Source: Listeria monocytogenes (lineage in GTDB: Bacteria > Bacillota > Bacilli > Lactobacillales > Listeriaceae). Taken from it: 64,000 nt of DNA. The notes under the pieces were generated by a model. It did not search any database. It worked only from the letters and a program-made list of their open reading frames with translations, and was not told where the DNA came from. This document shows, one piece after another, positions 52,408-60,816 of this stretch (position 1 is the stretch's first letter; every line of letters begins with the position of its first letter). The stretch covers positions 2,434,001 through 2,498,000 of the forward strand of contig NZ_CP168900.1 of the NCBI RefSeq assembly GCF_041765605.1, read 5' to 3'. The position numbers and the translations under genes are program-made.

Positions 52408-53809
52408 AATGCGTAAATCCGTATGAATCGTTTCGTTCTTTGTCATGATAAAGTACTCTTGCATGCTCTAAATTATGAAGCGCGTCTGCAAAGTCAGCCG
52501 CAAACTCCTCGGCCACGTTATAGCCTAAGTCCGCCCGGCAAACAAACCGTTGAATAATCGTATCACTTAAATCTGCCGGAAGTGGATAGGCTGGAACTTG
52601 CCACCCCTTCATTAAAAGCTGATCAGCTAAATCATACAGCGTCCACTCGACATCCAGTCCTTCTTTCATTTTGTAACAGACAATCGGCAAATTAGCGCCA
52701 TCATTAATAATTTCAAAATAGCCACTTTTTTCTACAGTTTTTGCCAAGTAAAGGGCTGTTTTCTTTGTTTTTTCATGGATTTCTCGGTAACCTTCAAATC
52801 CATAACGCAAGAAATTATAATATTGCCCAATAATTTGGCTAGCGCTACGAGAGAAGTTAATCGCCATCGTCGGCATCGAACCACCTAAGTAGCTGACTTC
52901 AAAAATAAGTTCTTTTGGTAAATATTCTTTGTCTTTCCATAAAATCCAACCAACACCAGGATAAACCAATCCGTATTTATGACCGGAAGTATTTATAGAA
53001 ACAACATTTTTAAGGCGGAAATCCCAAGGTAATTCTGGATTTACAAATGGTGTAAACATCGCGCCACTTGCGCCGTCAATATGAATAACTAATTGATGCT
53101 CATTTGCTTCATTGTATGCTTCTACTTTTTCATTTAATAAGGCGATATCATCAAATTTACCTGTATAAGTAATGCCTAAAATCCCGACAATCCCAATTGT
53201 GTAATCATCGACCAAATCAAACACTTTATCTACATCGATACTGAGATGCTCTTTATCCATTGGTACAACACGCATATCGACATCCCAATACACACAAAAT
53301 TTTTCCCAACATACTTGGTAGCCTGATGAAATAATTAAGTTCGGTCGTTTTGCCTGAATATCTAGACCACGCTTTTCCGCATGGTTACGCCAGCGAAATT
53401 TCATTGCCAAACCGCCAAGCATACACGCTTCCGAAGAACCAACAGTCGAAGTCCCCAAGTAAGCCATCTCCTTTGGCGCATTCCACAAATCGGCTAAAAT
53501 ATTGACGCAGCGATTTTCTAGTTCAGCTGTTTGCGGATATTCGGATTTATCAATTGCATTTTTCTCGAGCGTTTCTGCCATCAGTATTTCTGCCTCTTTT
53601 TCCATGTATGTCTGACAAAAAGTTGCCAAGTTTTGCCGCGCATTGCCTTCATCCATCAACTGATCTTTCACTAATTGATAGGCTATACGTGGTTCCATCG
53701 GTTCCTTTTTTAATACATATTTCGGGATACTCGTGCTTTCTTCTTCAGATCCAAAGAGCGGGATTCGATAACTTTCATGTTTTCGCTTGTCGTTTTCACT
53801 ATAAAGCAT
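52406..53809 (-). CDS. gadD3: Glutamate decarboxylase GadD3
   Basis: A 467-residue PLP-dependent enzyme converting glutamate to GABA, used for acid resistance. The Schiff-base lysine K278 is in SINTSGHKYGLVYPGVGW, matching E. coli GadB K276. The substrate block YLGTSTVGSSEACMLGG precedes it. No GABA/glutamate antiporter gene adjoins it, in line with its role as the intracellular orphan decarboxylase known in L. monocytogenes. ATG 53809 lies behind AAAGGAGG; a SigB promoter is upstream. Confidence 0.93.
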   Translation of the reverse strand: MLYSENDKRKHESYRIPLFGSEEESTSIPKYVLKKEPMEPRIAYQLVKDQLMDEGNARQNLATFCQTYMEKEAEILMAETLEKNAIDKSEYPQTAELENRCVNILADLWNAPKEMAYLGTSTVGSSEACMLGGLAMKFRWRNHAEKRGLDIQAKRPNLIISSGYQVCWEKFCVYWDVDMRVVPMDKEHLSIDVDKVFDLVDDYTIGIVGILGITYTGKFDDIALLNEKVEAYNEANEHQLVIHIDGASGAMFTPFVNPELPWDFRLKNVVSINTSGHKYGLVYPGVGWILWKDKEYLPKELIFEVSYLGGSMPTMAINFSRSASQIIGQYYNFLRYGFEGYREIHEKTKKTALYLAKTVEKSGYFEIINDGANLPIVCYKMKEGLDVEWTLYDLADQLLMKGWQVPAYPLPADLSDTIIQRFVCRADLGYNVAEEFAADFADALHNLEHARVLYHDKERNDSYGFTH

Positions 53810-53851
53810 CTTTTTTCCTCCTTTAAAATAACTGATCACCTTCATCCACCA

Positions 53852-53877
53852 ATACCCATTAAACCAGAGAGACAAAC
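53852..53877 (-). promoter_or_regulatory. SigB promoter of gadD3
   Basis: On the minus strand GTTT, a 16-base spacer and GGGTAT match the SigB consensus exactly, 43 bases before the start codon. Confidence 0.8.
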
Positions 53878-53935
53878 CGTTCAATTTTTCACAATAATTT
53901 GTTATACTACGGTGGTACCTATAAGGAGGTTCATT

Positions 53936-54244
53936 ATGTTTGATTTAATTTTTCCACTTTTACTTATTATTCTCGGTGTCATCTACCGGGTGAATCCACC
54001 TAAAAATAAAGAAAGTCGCTTTAGTTATCGAACGAAAGCATCTTTAAAAAATGAAATATCTTGGCAAAAAGCGCATCAACTACTTGGAATCTACTGGATT
54101 ACTATCGGAGTTTTACTTTTAGTTTTGTCCCTAACGCTCGCTTTTATCCCGATGCACGCCTTTGTTCGTAGCTCGATTTTATTAACGACAAGTATTTTTG
54201 CCGTGCTACTGTCCGTCATTTTAGTCGAGAAAAAACTACAATAA
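53936..54244 (+). CDS. SdpI-like small membrane protein, 102 aa
   Basis: ATG 53936 follows TAAGGAGG. Three helices surround a cytoplasmic loop, KESRFSYRTKASLKNEISWQKAHQLLG, which matches the SdpI/YhfL-family signature. SdpI of Bacillus is the immunity and signal protein for the SdpC toxin; this copy is shorter and there is no toxin gene nearby. The role is unknown. It is divergent from gadD3, with a different regulatory set-up. Confidence 0.8.
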   Translation: MFDLIFPLLLIILGVIYRVNPPKNKESRFSYRTKASLKNEISWQKAHQLLGIYWITIGVLLLVLSLTLAFIPMHAFVRSSILLTTSIFAVLLSVILVEKKLQ

Positions 54245-54307
54245 AAAAAGCACCGCGCTAAGCAGTACTTTTCCTGTAATCCATTACATATAAGTCCAAA
54301 AAAATTT

Positions 54308-55165
54308 TTACTCTTCTTCTTTTATAATTGTATTGCGTTCGGTAACGCGATAAATATGAATTGTAAGATAGACACGCTCATCTCTCGTTAGTTCCGTATG
54401 ATGTGTATTAATCAAATAAGCGTCAATTTTTTTCGTGCATTTAAAAGCTTCTGGGTATTTAAGTTGTACTTGTTCATATAAAAAGTCATCGCCGGAATCG
54501 ACAATTTCTTTTCGAAGTAACCGTTGTGCGAAATATTGTAAATGTGTAATAAAACGCGTGTAATTCAGTGAAGTTTCATCCAAGACCATACCATAATGAT
54601 ACGTAACAATACTTAAAATATCTTGAACAATTTGAGTCATCGCTACAGTCATGTGCATCTGTTGTCCATCTTGTCTAGCATTTACAATGTGAAGCGCGAT
54701 AAAACCAGCTTCATCCTCATCTAAACGAATTCCAACTTCTTGCTCGATAAAATCTAGTGCCTTCATTCCTACCAAATACTCTGCGTGATAAAATCGTTTT
54801 ATTTCCCATAATAATGCGTTTTTCAAATTAATACCTTGATTATACCGTGACACAGCGAAGTTAATATGATCAGTTAGGGTTAAATAAATATTGTCACTTA
54901 AATCTGTTTCCAAAGTTTCTTGCGCATACTGGACCACGTCATCCGCAACACGTAAATGTTTCAGTGGAATCTCACTGAGTAATTCAGAGAGCTTTTCTGA
55001 AAGTTCATGTGTTTCCATTACGAATGTTTTTTCAATCTTGGATACCTCCACTTCATCTCCAAGTTTCTTTTGAAAAGCAAGACCACGGCCCATCACTACA
55101 GACTCCTTGCCACTTTTACCCTCGGCGATTACAACATTGTTATTCAGTATTTTTTTGATAATCAT
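54308..55165 (-). CDS. BglG/LicT-type transcriptional antiterminator
   Basis: A 285-residue antiterminator. Residues 1-60 form the RNA-binding CAT domain (MIIKKILNNNVVIAEG, VMGRGLAFQKK), followed by two PTS regulatory domains with their His residues near 100 (LTDHINFAVSRY), 159 (FIALHIVNARQDG) and 270 (LTIHIYR). Phosphorylation by HPr and EIIB would control it. It has its own RAT and terminator upstream. No PTS or beta-glucosidase gene lies nearby, so it is an orphan or acts at a distance. Confidence 0.9.
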   Translation of the reverse strand: MIIKKILNNNVVIAEGKSGKESVVMGRGLAFQKKLGDEVEVSKIEKTFVMETHELSEKLSELLSEIPLKHLRVADDVVQYAQETLETDLSDNIYLTLTDHINFAVSRYNQGINLKNALLWEIKRFYHAEYLVGMKALDFIEQEVGIRLDEDEAGFIALHIVNARQDGQQMHMTVAMTQIVQDILSIVTYHYGMVLDETSLNYTRFITHLQYFAQRLLRKEIVDSGDDFLYEQVQLKYPEAFKCTKKIDAYLINTHHTELTRDERVYLTIHIYRVTERNTIIKEEE

Positions 55166-55189
55166 GCATTTTCACCTCTTTCAAAAGAA

Positions 55190-55275
55190 AAAAACCCAAA
55201 CTAATTCCAATGCTATTAATATCAAAATAGCACTTGAATTAATTCAGGTTTTGCCCGCCTCAGCAGTAACAATCC
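55190..55275 (-). promoter_or_regulatory. RAT antiterminator site plus overlapping terminator
   Basis: On the minus strand the sequence from 55275 to 55247 (GGATTGTTACTGC, then GGGCAAAACC) is a ribonucleic antiterminator for BglG-type proteins. It overlaps a long terminator hairpin at 55190-55250 that ends in GGTTTTTTT. This makes the antiterminator gene autoregulated. Confidence 0.85.
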
Positions 55276-55291
55276 TATGCTTTTCTCTAAC

Positions 55292-55320
55292 ATTATAGTA
55301 CAAAAAGAAACCGATTACAA
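55292..55320 (-). promoter_or_regulatory. SigA promoter of the antiterminator gene
   Basis: TTGTAA, a 17-base spacer, then TATAAT on the minus strand, just upstream of the RAT site. Confidence 0.85.
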
Positions 55321-55432
55321 GTGGTTTTTTGATATTCAATTTTGGATTACTTTATATCTTCCCTACTTTACCACAACTTATTCATTGACATGTAGTTTTC
55401 TGCATGCTATTTTTGGCTGGAGGTGATAAATT

Positions 55433-55843
55433 ATGGCAACACGCTCGGAACAAATTTTTATTAATTTGCCTGTAAAAGATTTACAAGCAACCGTCGCTTT
55501 TTTCACAGAACTTGGCTACGAATTTAATCCGCAATTCACAGACGAAAACGCTACCCAAATGCTCATCGGGGAAAATATTTTCGCCATGCTCTTGAAAGAA
55601 GATTTCTTCCAGACTTTCCATAAAGAAGGCATCGCTGACACAACAAAAGCACGCGAAGTCCTCATCACCATCACCCAAGATAGCCGCCAAGCAGTCGATA
55701 CGCTGGTCGATCATGCACTAAAAATCGGCGCAAAACCAGCAGGCGAAACACAAGACTACGACTTCATGTATAGCAGAAGTTTTCTTGACTTAGACAACCA
55801 TCTATGGGAAATCGCTTATTTAGACGAATCCGCTTTACAATAA
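55433..55843 (+). CDS. Glyoxalase/VOC-family protein
   Basis: A 136-residue vicinal oxygen chelate protein. It begins IFINLPVKDLQATVAFFTELGYEF and ends in FLDLDNHLWEIAYLD, the family's metal-binding and dimer arms. Related proteins include PhnB-like and fosfomycin-resistance-type enzymes, but FosA/FosB-specific residues are not evident. The substrate is unknown. ATG 55433 lies behind GGAGGTGAT. Confidence 0.87.
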   Translation: MATRSEQIFINLPVKDLQATVAFFTELGYEFNPQFTDENATQMLIGENIFAMLLKEDFFQTFHKEGIADTTKAREVLITITQDSRQAVDTLVDHALKIGAKPAGETQDYDFMYSRSFLDLDNHLWEIAYLDESALQ

Positions 55844-55853
55844 TTACAAAAAA

Positions 55854-55886
55854 AGCCGTTGGAATTCATTTGATTCCAGCGGCTTT
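55854..55886. terminator. Bidirectional terminator
   Basis: AAAGCCGTTGGAAT pairs with ATTCCAGCGGCTTT (with a mismatch) between convergent genes. Confidence 0.8.
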
Positions 55887-56378
55887 CTTGAATTTCCGTA
55901 TTTTTTTAATGGCCCATTCGTAATGACTTGATGTACTTGATATAAAAATGGCGCCTAGTGAAGTTGTATTGGTCCATTTATAATATTTCTTCGTAAAAAG
56001 TTCTTCATTCGAATGTTCCGCAATAATCCGCATTTCTTCATGATGCGTAGTTGCTAATAAATTTCTCGCCTCTTCTAACCCCATCGTTTGATACTTCTTC
56101 CATATAACCAAATTAAGTGCGGGCGTTGTTTTCCATGTATAACCTTCCGCTGGCATAAATGGTTTTTCTCCGCGCATCCCAACCTCATACCAATTAAGTG
56201 CCATTTTATGCCATTCGTGTAGATGTACTACTACATCACGAATATTTTTGTCTCGATCCTCAAATGGAAACGCGTGCTGCTGCATTTCTTTTGGTATAGA
56301 GTCGATTAAATCCATTAACTTTTGGTAGCTAGTCGTGCTTTGTTGAAGTAATTCTTCTTTATTTTTCGGCCTCACCAT
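55866..56378 (-). CDS. ClbS/DfsB-family (DUF1706) protein
   Basis: A 170-residue DinB-like four-helix protein of the DUF1706 family. The segments RDVVVHLHEWHKMALNWY and GYTWKTTPALNLVIWKKY are hallmarks; the His/Glu pairs could bind metal. Some members (ClbS, DfsB) inactivate DNA-damaging toxins or protect proteins, but no target is evident here. ATG 56378 has a weak SD. Confidence 0.87.
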   Translation of the reverse strand: MVRPKNKEELLQQSTTSYQKLMDLIDSIPKEMQQHAFPFEDRDKNIRDVVVHLHEWHKMALNWYEVGMRGEKPFMPAEGYTWKTTPALNLVIWKKYQTMGLEEARNLLATTHHEEMRIIAEHSNEELFTKKYYKWTNTTSLGAIFISSTSSHYEWAIKKIRKFKKAAGIK

Positions 56379-56501
56379 CTAAACATTACTCCTTTCTAAC
56401 AATTATGTAAGTTTAAATAAGCATTTTGTTGTCTTGTGCGAGGGATTAACTCCTCACTTCCATATACAATAAATGTAACAACTCAGCAAAGGATGATTGA
56501 C

Positions 56502-56843
56502 ATGAAAAAAATTATTATACTTATTATAAGCGTTCTATTACTTGGTGGAATTATCGGTGGCGTATATTACTTTAAAAATGCCAATAAAATAGGAGCAGAC
56601 GCTTCTTACGTTAAAATCACAAAAGATCCTACTAAAGGAAAAGAAATAAGCTTCAATAATAACTACACTCTTCCAGCATACGATGAAAACGGTAAAGAAA
56701 CAGAAGTTACTTTTTCCGCAGATAAAGAATTACGTAAAGGCGCTTACTTGAAACTTTATATTAAAGAAGACAAAGGCGTAACTTCCTTTGAAGAAGTTCC
56801 AGAAAAAGAAGTACCCGCTAAAGCAGCAGAAAAACTTAAATAA
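56502..56843 (+). CDS. YxeA-family secreted protein
   Basis: A 113-residue protein with one N-terminal signal or anchor helix (IIILIISVLLLGGIIGGVYYF) followed by an extracellular domain of the YxeA/DUF1093 type; YVKITKDPTKG and YTLPAYDENGKE are its typical phrases. ATG 56502 follows AAAGGATGATT; the frame open from 56436 is not supported. The function is unknown. Confidence 0.82.
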   Translation: MKKIIILIISVLLLGGIIGGVYYFKNANKIGADASYVKITKDPTKGKEISFNNNYTLPAYDENGKETEVTFSADKELRKGAYLKLYIKEDKGVTSFEEVPEKEVPAKAAEKLK

Positions 56844-56874
56844 TAACGAAATCTCCTCCTTATGAGGAGATTTT

Positions 56875-57258
56875 TTATATCGAAATATATATTTCTATTT
56901 TACCACTTGTATGATACCATTCAAAATCCGTTTTATATGCTCGTTTTAACTCACTATCCCGCGACCAAATTTCCTGCCAAACTTCTTCCACACCTTTATG
57001 ATTCGCGTTATCTACTGAAAACACCAAATACTCACCTGGTTCGATGACTACACTCTGTTGTTCATCCCAGTCAATTGTTCCTACTAACAAGTCATAGTCA
57101 CCCTTATAATCACTGGCATAATTACTATATACCGCAAAAATATCTCCAGCCGGTTTATCGACCATCACTTCACCCCAAAGTTCTGCAATTGGACTGAAAT
57201 TAGCATTATTTGCTCGTATCTTTTTCCCGAAAATTTCTTTAGTTTCTTGTAAAATCAT
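56875..57258 (-). CDS. GyrI-like small-molecule-binding protein
   Basis: A 127-residue stand-alone GyrI/SmbP-type effector-binding domain. EIFGKKIRANNAN begins the fold; VGTIDWDEQQSVVIEPGEYLVFSVDN holds the binding segment. ATG 57258 lies behind AAGGAGGCGG; the longer frame has no SD. Seven bases after the stop of the WYL-type regulator gene, so the two are cotranscribed and may work together as sensor and regulator. Confidence 0.82.
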   Translation of the reverse strand: MILQETKEIFGKKIRANNANFSPIAELWGEVMVDKPAGDIFAVYSNYASDYKGDYDLLVGTIDWDEQQSVVIEPGEYLVFSVDNANHKGVEEVWQEIWSRDSELKRAYKTDFEWYHTSGKIEIYISI

Positions 57259-57313
57259 TATTTGCCGCCTCCTTTTAAAACCATTATAGCGAACAAAACC
57301 TGACAACTATCTG

Positions 57314-58210
57314 TCAACAATTCAAATTAAAATAAAGTTTTTCCACTTCGGATTTGTAGTCTTTTTGAAGCGATGCAGGTTCTAAAATTTTCACGGCACT
57401 TCCAAACATCAATAAAAACGGGATTATGTTGCGCTCCAAATCATAGAAAAAGCTTACACGGACATAATCGTCTCCAGTCTCCATTTCTTCTTGCAAAAAA
57501 TAATCCAACAATTTCCCGAGCTGATTTTTCGGAAATTCCAACACAATTTTTTTCATTTCTGCAGGCTGGTGCTCCGTTTCTTCAACGTACATAATCGCTT
57601 TACTTATTTCTTCCAATGAAGTTATCCGCGTTAATTTAAAATGACGAATCGCTGCTCTTTTGTGGCAATAGGCTTCTAAATACCAACTGCCATCCATCAA
57701 GTTTAATTTTTGCGGCGAAATCTCCCGCGTTGTTTCTGCGCCACTCATAGCAATATACGTAATTTCTAATTGTTTATTTGTTGTAAAAGCTTTCTGGATA
57801 TAGGCGACTTTTCGTTTCACTTCTGCTTCAATTTGCTGACGATGTTGTGTCGCTGAATCAAAGAAAATATGCTTACTAGTTGGTTTTTCGGTCTGTAATA
57901 GCGTGATTTTTTCTCGTAAAATCTCTTGGCTATCATTCAGCATAAACTCCGAACGCGCCTCTAATGCCTCAAGCAAAATCTGTTTTTCCGCCTCCGAAAA
58001 AGTAAATGTCGCCAACTTATATGTATCGAGCATTGTGAACCCGCCGTTTTTCCCCGGCAAAGCAACAACTGGAAATCCCGCATAAAGTAGCGTATCCATA
58101 TCGCGATAAATCGTCCTTGTGCTTACTTCAAATTTTTCAGCCAGCTCACTTGCCAGCACTTTTCGCTCCAAAATCATGACTAGTATTGCTAAAATCCGTT
58201 CTAGTTTCAT
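57314..58210 (-). CDS. WYL-domain transcriptional regulator (YobV/DeoR-HTH type)
   Basis: A 298-residue regulator with an N-terminal HTH_11 domain (LASELAEKFEVSTRTIYRDMDTLLYAGFPVVAL), a long linker, a WYL domain (LMDGSWYLEAYCHKRAAIRHFKLTRITSLE) and a C-terminal WCX segment. WYL regulators sense nucleic acid or ligands, and often control DNA-damage or defence genes; here the target is probably the adjacent operon. ATG 58210 lies behind GGAGGTTTT. Confidence 0.9.
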   Translation of the reverse strand: MKLERILAILVMILERKVLASELAEKFEVSTRTIYRDMDTLLYAGFPVVALPGKNGGFTMLDTYKLATFTFSEAEKQILLEALEARSEFMLNDSQEILREKITLLQTEKPTSKHIFFDSATQHRQQIEAEVKRKVAYIQKAFTTNKQLEITYIAMSGAETTREISPQKLNLMDGSWYLEAYCHKRAAIRHFKLTRITSLEEISKAIMYVEETEHQPAEMKKIVLEFPKNQLGKLLDYFLQEEMETGDDYVRVSFFYDLERNIIPFLLMFGSAVKILEPASLQKDYKSEVEKLYFNLNC

Positions 58211-58228
58211 CCTAAAACCTCCAACATT

Positions 58229-58798
58229 TTATCGATCAAAAACCCATGCATATGTAATAGATAAAGTTTCCCGCATCATATTTTTTATTTTTATTACTGA
58301 CTGCGATTTCGCTGGAAGCCCTGAAGCATCAAGCTCTTGCCGCTTCGCTAACATCAAAGCACGATACATATGATAATCACTAGTGACAATAACTGTTTTT
58401 CCTAAATTAAATTTTTCCTTACTATATTTTATGTTTTCTTCTGTTCTTCGTGATTTATCCTCTATTTTAATCCGACTTCTAGTAATCCCTTTGTTCACTA
58501 AATATTCCTCCATAACAGAGGCTTCCGAAGCACTTTCATCTTCGCCTTGTCCACCGCTAACTACTACTTGCATCGTCGGATTTTCGTTTAAATAAGTAAC
58601 AGCAGCATCTAATCTTTCTTTTAATACTTCGGCCGGTTCTGCCGGATCCCCGTTGACTTTCGCACCTAAAATCAGTACTGTATCAGCATTATCGCTCGGT
58701 TTCGCCCTCGTTCCACTAAACATAATGGCCGCGACAATCAATAAATAGATAAATCCAATTGCAATTAAAATAATAGAAATTCTCTTCAGGCGTCTCAT
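58229..58798 (-). CDS. YdcF/SanA-like DUF218 membrane protein
   Basis: A 189-residue protein with one N-terminal helix and a DUF218 domain: TVLILGAKVNGDPAEPAEVLKERLDAA, VVSGGQGEDESASEASVMEEYL and IEDKSRRTEENIKYSKE are diagnostic. SanA-type proteins act at the envelope; the reaction is unproven. ATG 58798. It lies 18 bases upstream of the WYL regulator on the same strand, so it may lead that operon. Confidence 0.87.
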   Translation of the reverse strand: MRRLKRISIILIAIGFIYLLIVAAIMFSGTRAKPSDNADTVLILGAKVNGDPAEPAEVLKERLDAAVTYLNENPTMQVVVSGGQGEDESASEASVMEEYLVNKGITRSRIKIEDKSRRTEENIKYSKEKFNLGKTVIVTSDYHMYRALMLAKRQELDASGLPAKSQSVIKIKNMMRETLSITYAWVFDR

Positions 58799-58890
58799 CT
58801 AGTTCGTCCTCTCTTTATTTCTTTAATTATAGTTTAGCAGAAGATTGTAAATAAAAGAGAAAGAAAAGGTCAAGTTAAGGGAAAATAGAA

Positions 58891-58921
58891 AAACACCCCG
58901 CGGTAGTTGGGGTGTTTTTCT
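58891..58921 (-). terminator. Intrinsic terminator of the secreted-protein gene
   Basis: AAAAACACCCC pairs with GGGGTGTTTTT on either strand. Confidence 0.88.
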
Positions 58922-58998
58922 ATAAGCTATTTTTCTTAATTAAAACGTACGGTTTAATCGTATTTTGACAAACTATAGTCAAAAGTAGGCTTTTTATT

Positions 58999-59922
58999 TT
59001 ACCAGCCCAATTTCGGATTGCTTAAAATCAAACAATTAACAGATGTATTATAACTAGAACTTTTATAAGTTGAAGCCACATTTAACTGAGTTCCGACCCA
59101 TCCATTTGTAGTTGAAATTGGTGTCCAACTATCTATAACATTGTATTTATATGAGTTGCTTGAAAAAGATAGTGACTTTGTTTGCTTTAACATAGGTTTA
59201 TTTCCGAATTTTGTCATTCCTGATTGTGCTACTTTAGCAGTTCTTTTAGTTATTTTCCCTCCGCTTTTCTTAACCGAGGTACTATAATTAATTGAGTTCA
59301 TATCCACATGTGTATTACCATTCTTTTTTTGTTGATGATAATATACTTTAGCTGATATGTATACGCTATCTTTAGCACCTTTTTTCCCAGTGCTACTTGT
59401 GTCAGTCCATGCAGACATTGGAACCAGATAAGTTGCAAAATTGTTATACTTAGAAGACTGGTCTTCCGTTTGAATATCCTTATTTTCTTCAAGATCCATG
59501 TCGCTATCTTCAACAGCATCCACAAGATCAGCTGATATAACACCGTCACCTTCTACTTCAACAAAAATAGTAGATACTAGTTCAGCATCATACTCTCCAT
59601 CCTCGTTCGCCTTAACTTCCAAAACTTCAGTTGCTGTTTTAGTTTCTAGTTCTTCTTCTACACCTTCTAAAGCATCCGTTGTAACTTCTGCCGTTGATTC
59701 ATCAATAATTATTGGTATTTTTTCCCCTGCAGCTTTTATATAATCCACATTTTCTTGCTTATCTGCTAAATCTAATAACTTATCTTCATTTTTAATTTCT
59801 TCTTTTTCAAAAACTGTTTTTAAATCACTATCCGTTGCTTCTTTTGATTCAGCTAATACAGTTGTTGGTATTATGCAGCTCACCGCTACAACTAGACCTA
59901 CAATAAAATTTCTTTTTTTCAT
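58999..59922 (-). CDS. Unrecognised secreted protein, 307 aa
   Basis: A signal peptide (MKKRNFIVGLVVAVSCIIPT, ending VLAES) precedes a strongly acidic region of about 120 residues (rich in Glu, Asp, Thr). A basic, Tyr/Ser-rich C-terminal domain of about 150 residues follows (YISAKVYYHQ, VAQSGMTKFG, SFSSNSYKYN). The C-terminal domain has beta-rich composition like small secreted bacteriocin-like or adhesin domains, but no family is recognised. ATG 59922 gives a spacing of 10 bases to GGAGG; ATG 59928 is closer. Overlaps its upstream gene. Confidence 0.65.
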   Translation of the reverse strand: MKKRNFIVGLVVAVSCIIPTTVLAESKEATDSDLKTVFEKEEIKNEDKLLDLADKQENVDYIKAAGEKIPIIIDESTAEVTTDALEGVEEELETKTATEVLEVKANEDGEYDAELVSTIFVEVEGDGVISADLVDAVEDSDMDLEENKDIQTEDQSSKYNNFATYLVPMSAWTDTSSTGKKGAKDSVYISAKVYYHQQKKNGNTHVDMNSINYSTSVKKSGGKITKRTAKVAQSGMTKFGNKPMLKQTKSLSFSSNSYKYNVIDSWTPISTTNGWVGTQLNVASTYKSSSYNTSVNCLILSNPKLGW

Positions 59923-59924
59923 TA

Positions 59925-60344
59925 TCATAAATCCTCCGATGTTTTTAAATATAATGCATACATAATTAAAGATAAAATGCTCGCTATTACTACGATGATG
60001 AATGCTGGTTCTACTAATTCAGTGAAATAAGTACTTAGGATATTAAATGTGATTCTTCCAAAGCCAAATAATGGTCGAACTGCCAAATTAAGTAAACCTA
60101 AAACCAATATTAAAATCCCTATGAATGGTATGATTTTATTTTTACCTTGATGAAATTTCGGAATAAATATAGTACATAAAAATCCTAAATATCCAAAAAT
60201 GATGATTGGTTGCATCCAAATTAATTTATAAGCAGGCTCATATACTAATTCAAAAGTTGTTGCGTCTATCCCGTTAGACATCCAAGGGAACAACAAACAA
60301 ATTACTCCTATTCCAAAAAATGCAATGCTTAATAATCTATACAT
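59925..60344 (-). CDS. Unrecognised four-helix membrane protein, 139 aa
   Basis: ATG 60344 lies behind GGAGGTTTGC. Four hydrophobic segments are visible (MYRLLSIAFFGIGVICLLFPW; IIIFGYLGFLCTIF; FIGILILVLGLLNLAV; AFIIVVIASILSLIMYALYL). The stop overlaps the start region of the following secreted-protein gene, so they form a pair. No family is recognised; the architecture fits a partner or immunity-like membrane protein of the secreted product, which is inference. Confidence 0.6.
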   Translation of the reverse strand: MYRLLSIAFFGIGVICLLFPWMSNGIDATTFELVYEPAYKLIWMQPIIIFGYLGFLCTIFIPKFHQGKNKIIPFIGILILVLGLLNLAVRPLFGFGRITFNILSTYFTELVEPAFIIVVIASILSLIMYALYLKTSEDL

Positions 60345-60756
60345 AAGCAAACCTCCTCCCTGAGTAGATATTAGCATAAAAAGTTGATGTATATAAAAAA
60401 GGGTGTAAGAACGGCATTATTTCGTTTTAATTAATCCAAAAAAACGTTATTTATAATAATTATTACACTTTATGTGTTGAATTTGCTCCTTTTAGATAAA
60501 AACCATAGCTAAATAGTGTTGTTATTCAAAAATTATTCAATTTGTAAATTAAACAAGCAAAAGTGTCATAAAACATTCATTTACAACTACTCATTTATCA
60601 TATTTTGTGGGGTTTAGTAGTAAGAAAAGACAATGCGTTTGAATAAACATGTATATTTATTCAGTTTAGACATTTGTTTTTAAATTACAATTATTTACTT
60701 GACTCATTCGTTTATCGCCTAGATTATTCTAATAAGTAATATATTGTCCAAATAAA
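60345..60756. other. AT-rich gene-free stretch between the membrane gene and ssrA
   Basis: No ORF with an SD on either strand. On the minus strand a possible extended -10, TGCTAATAT, lies about 30 bases upstream of the membrane-protein gene. The composition is more AT-rich than the flanking genes. Confidence 0.45.
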
Positions 60757-60800
60757 AAAGTGATACAAACAGCTTAAAAAAGCAGTTTGTATCACTTTTC
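60757..60800. terminator. Terminator of ssrA, bidirectional
   Basis: AAAAAGTGATACAAAC pairs with GTTTGTATCACTTTT across about 13 bases, with T-runs on both strands. Confidence 0.88.
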
Positions 60801-60816
60801 AGTTTCCATAAAAATA

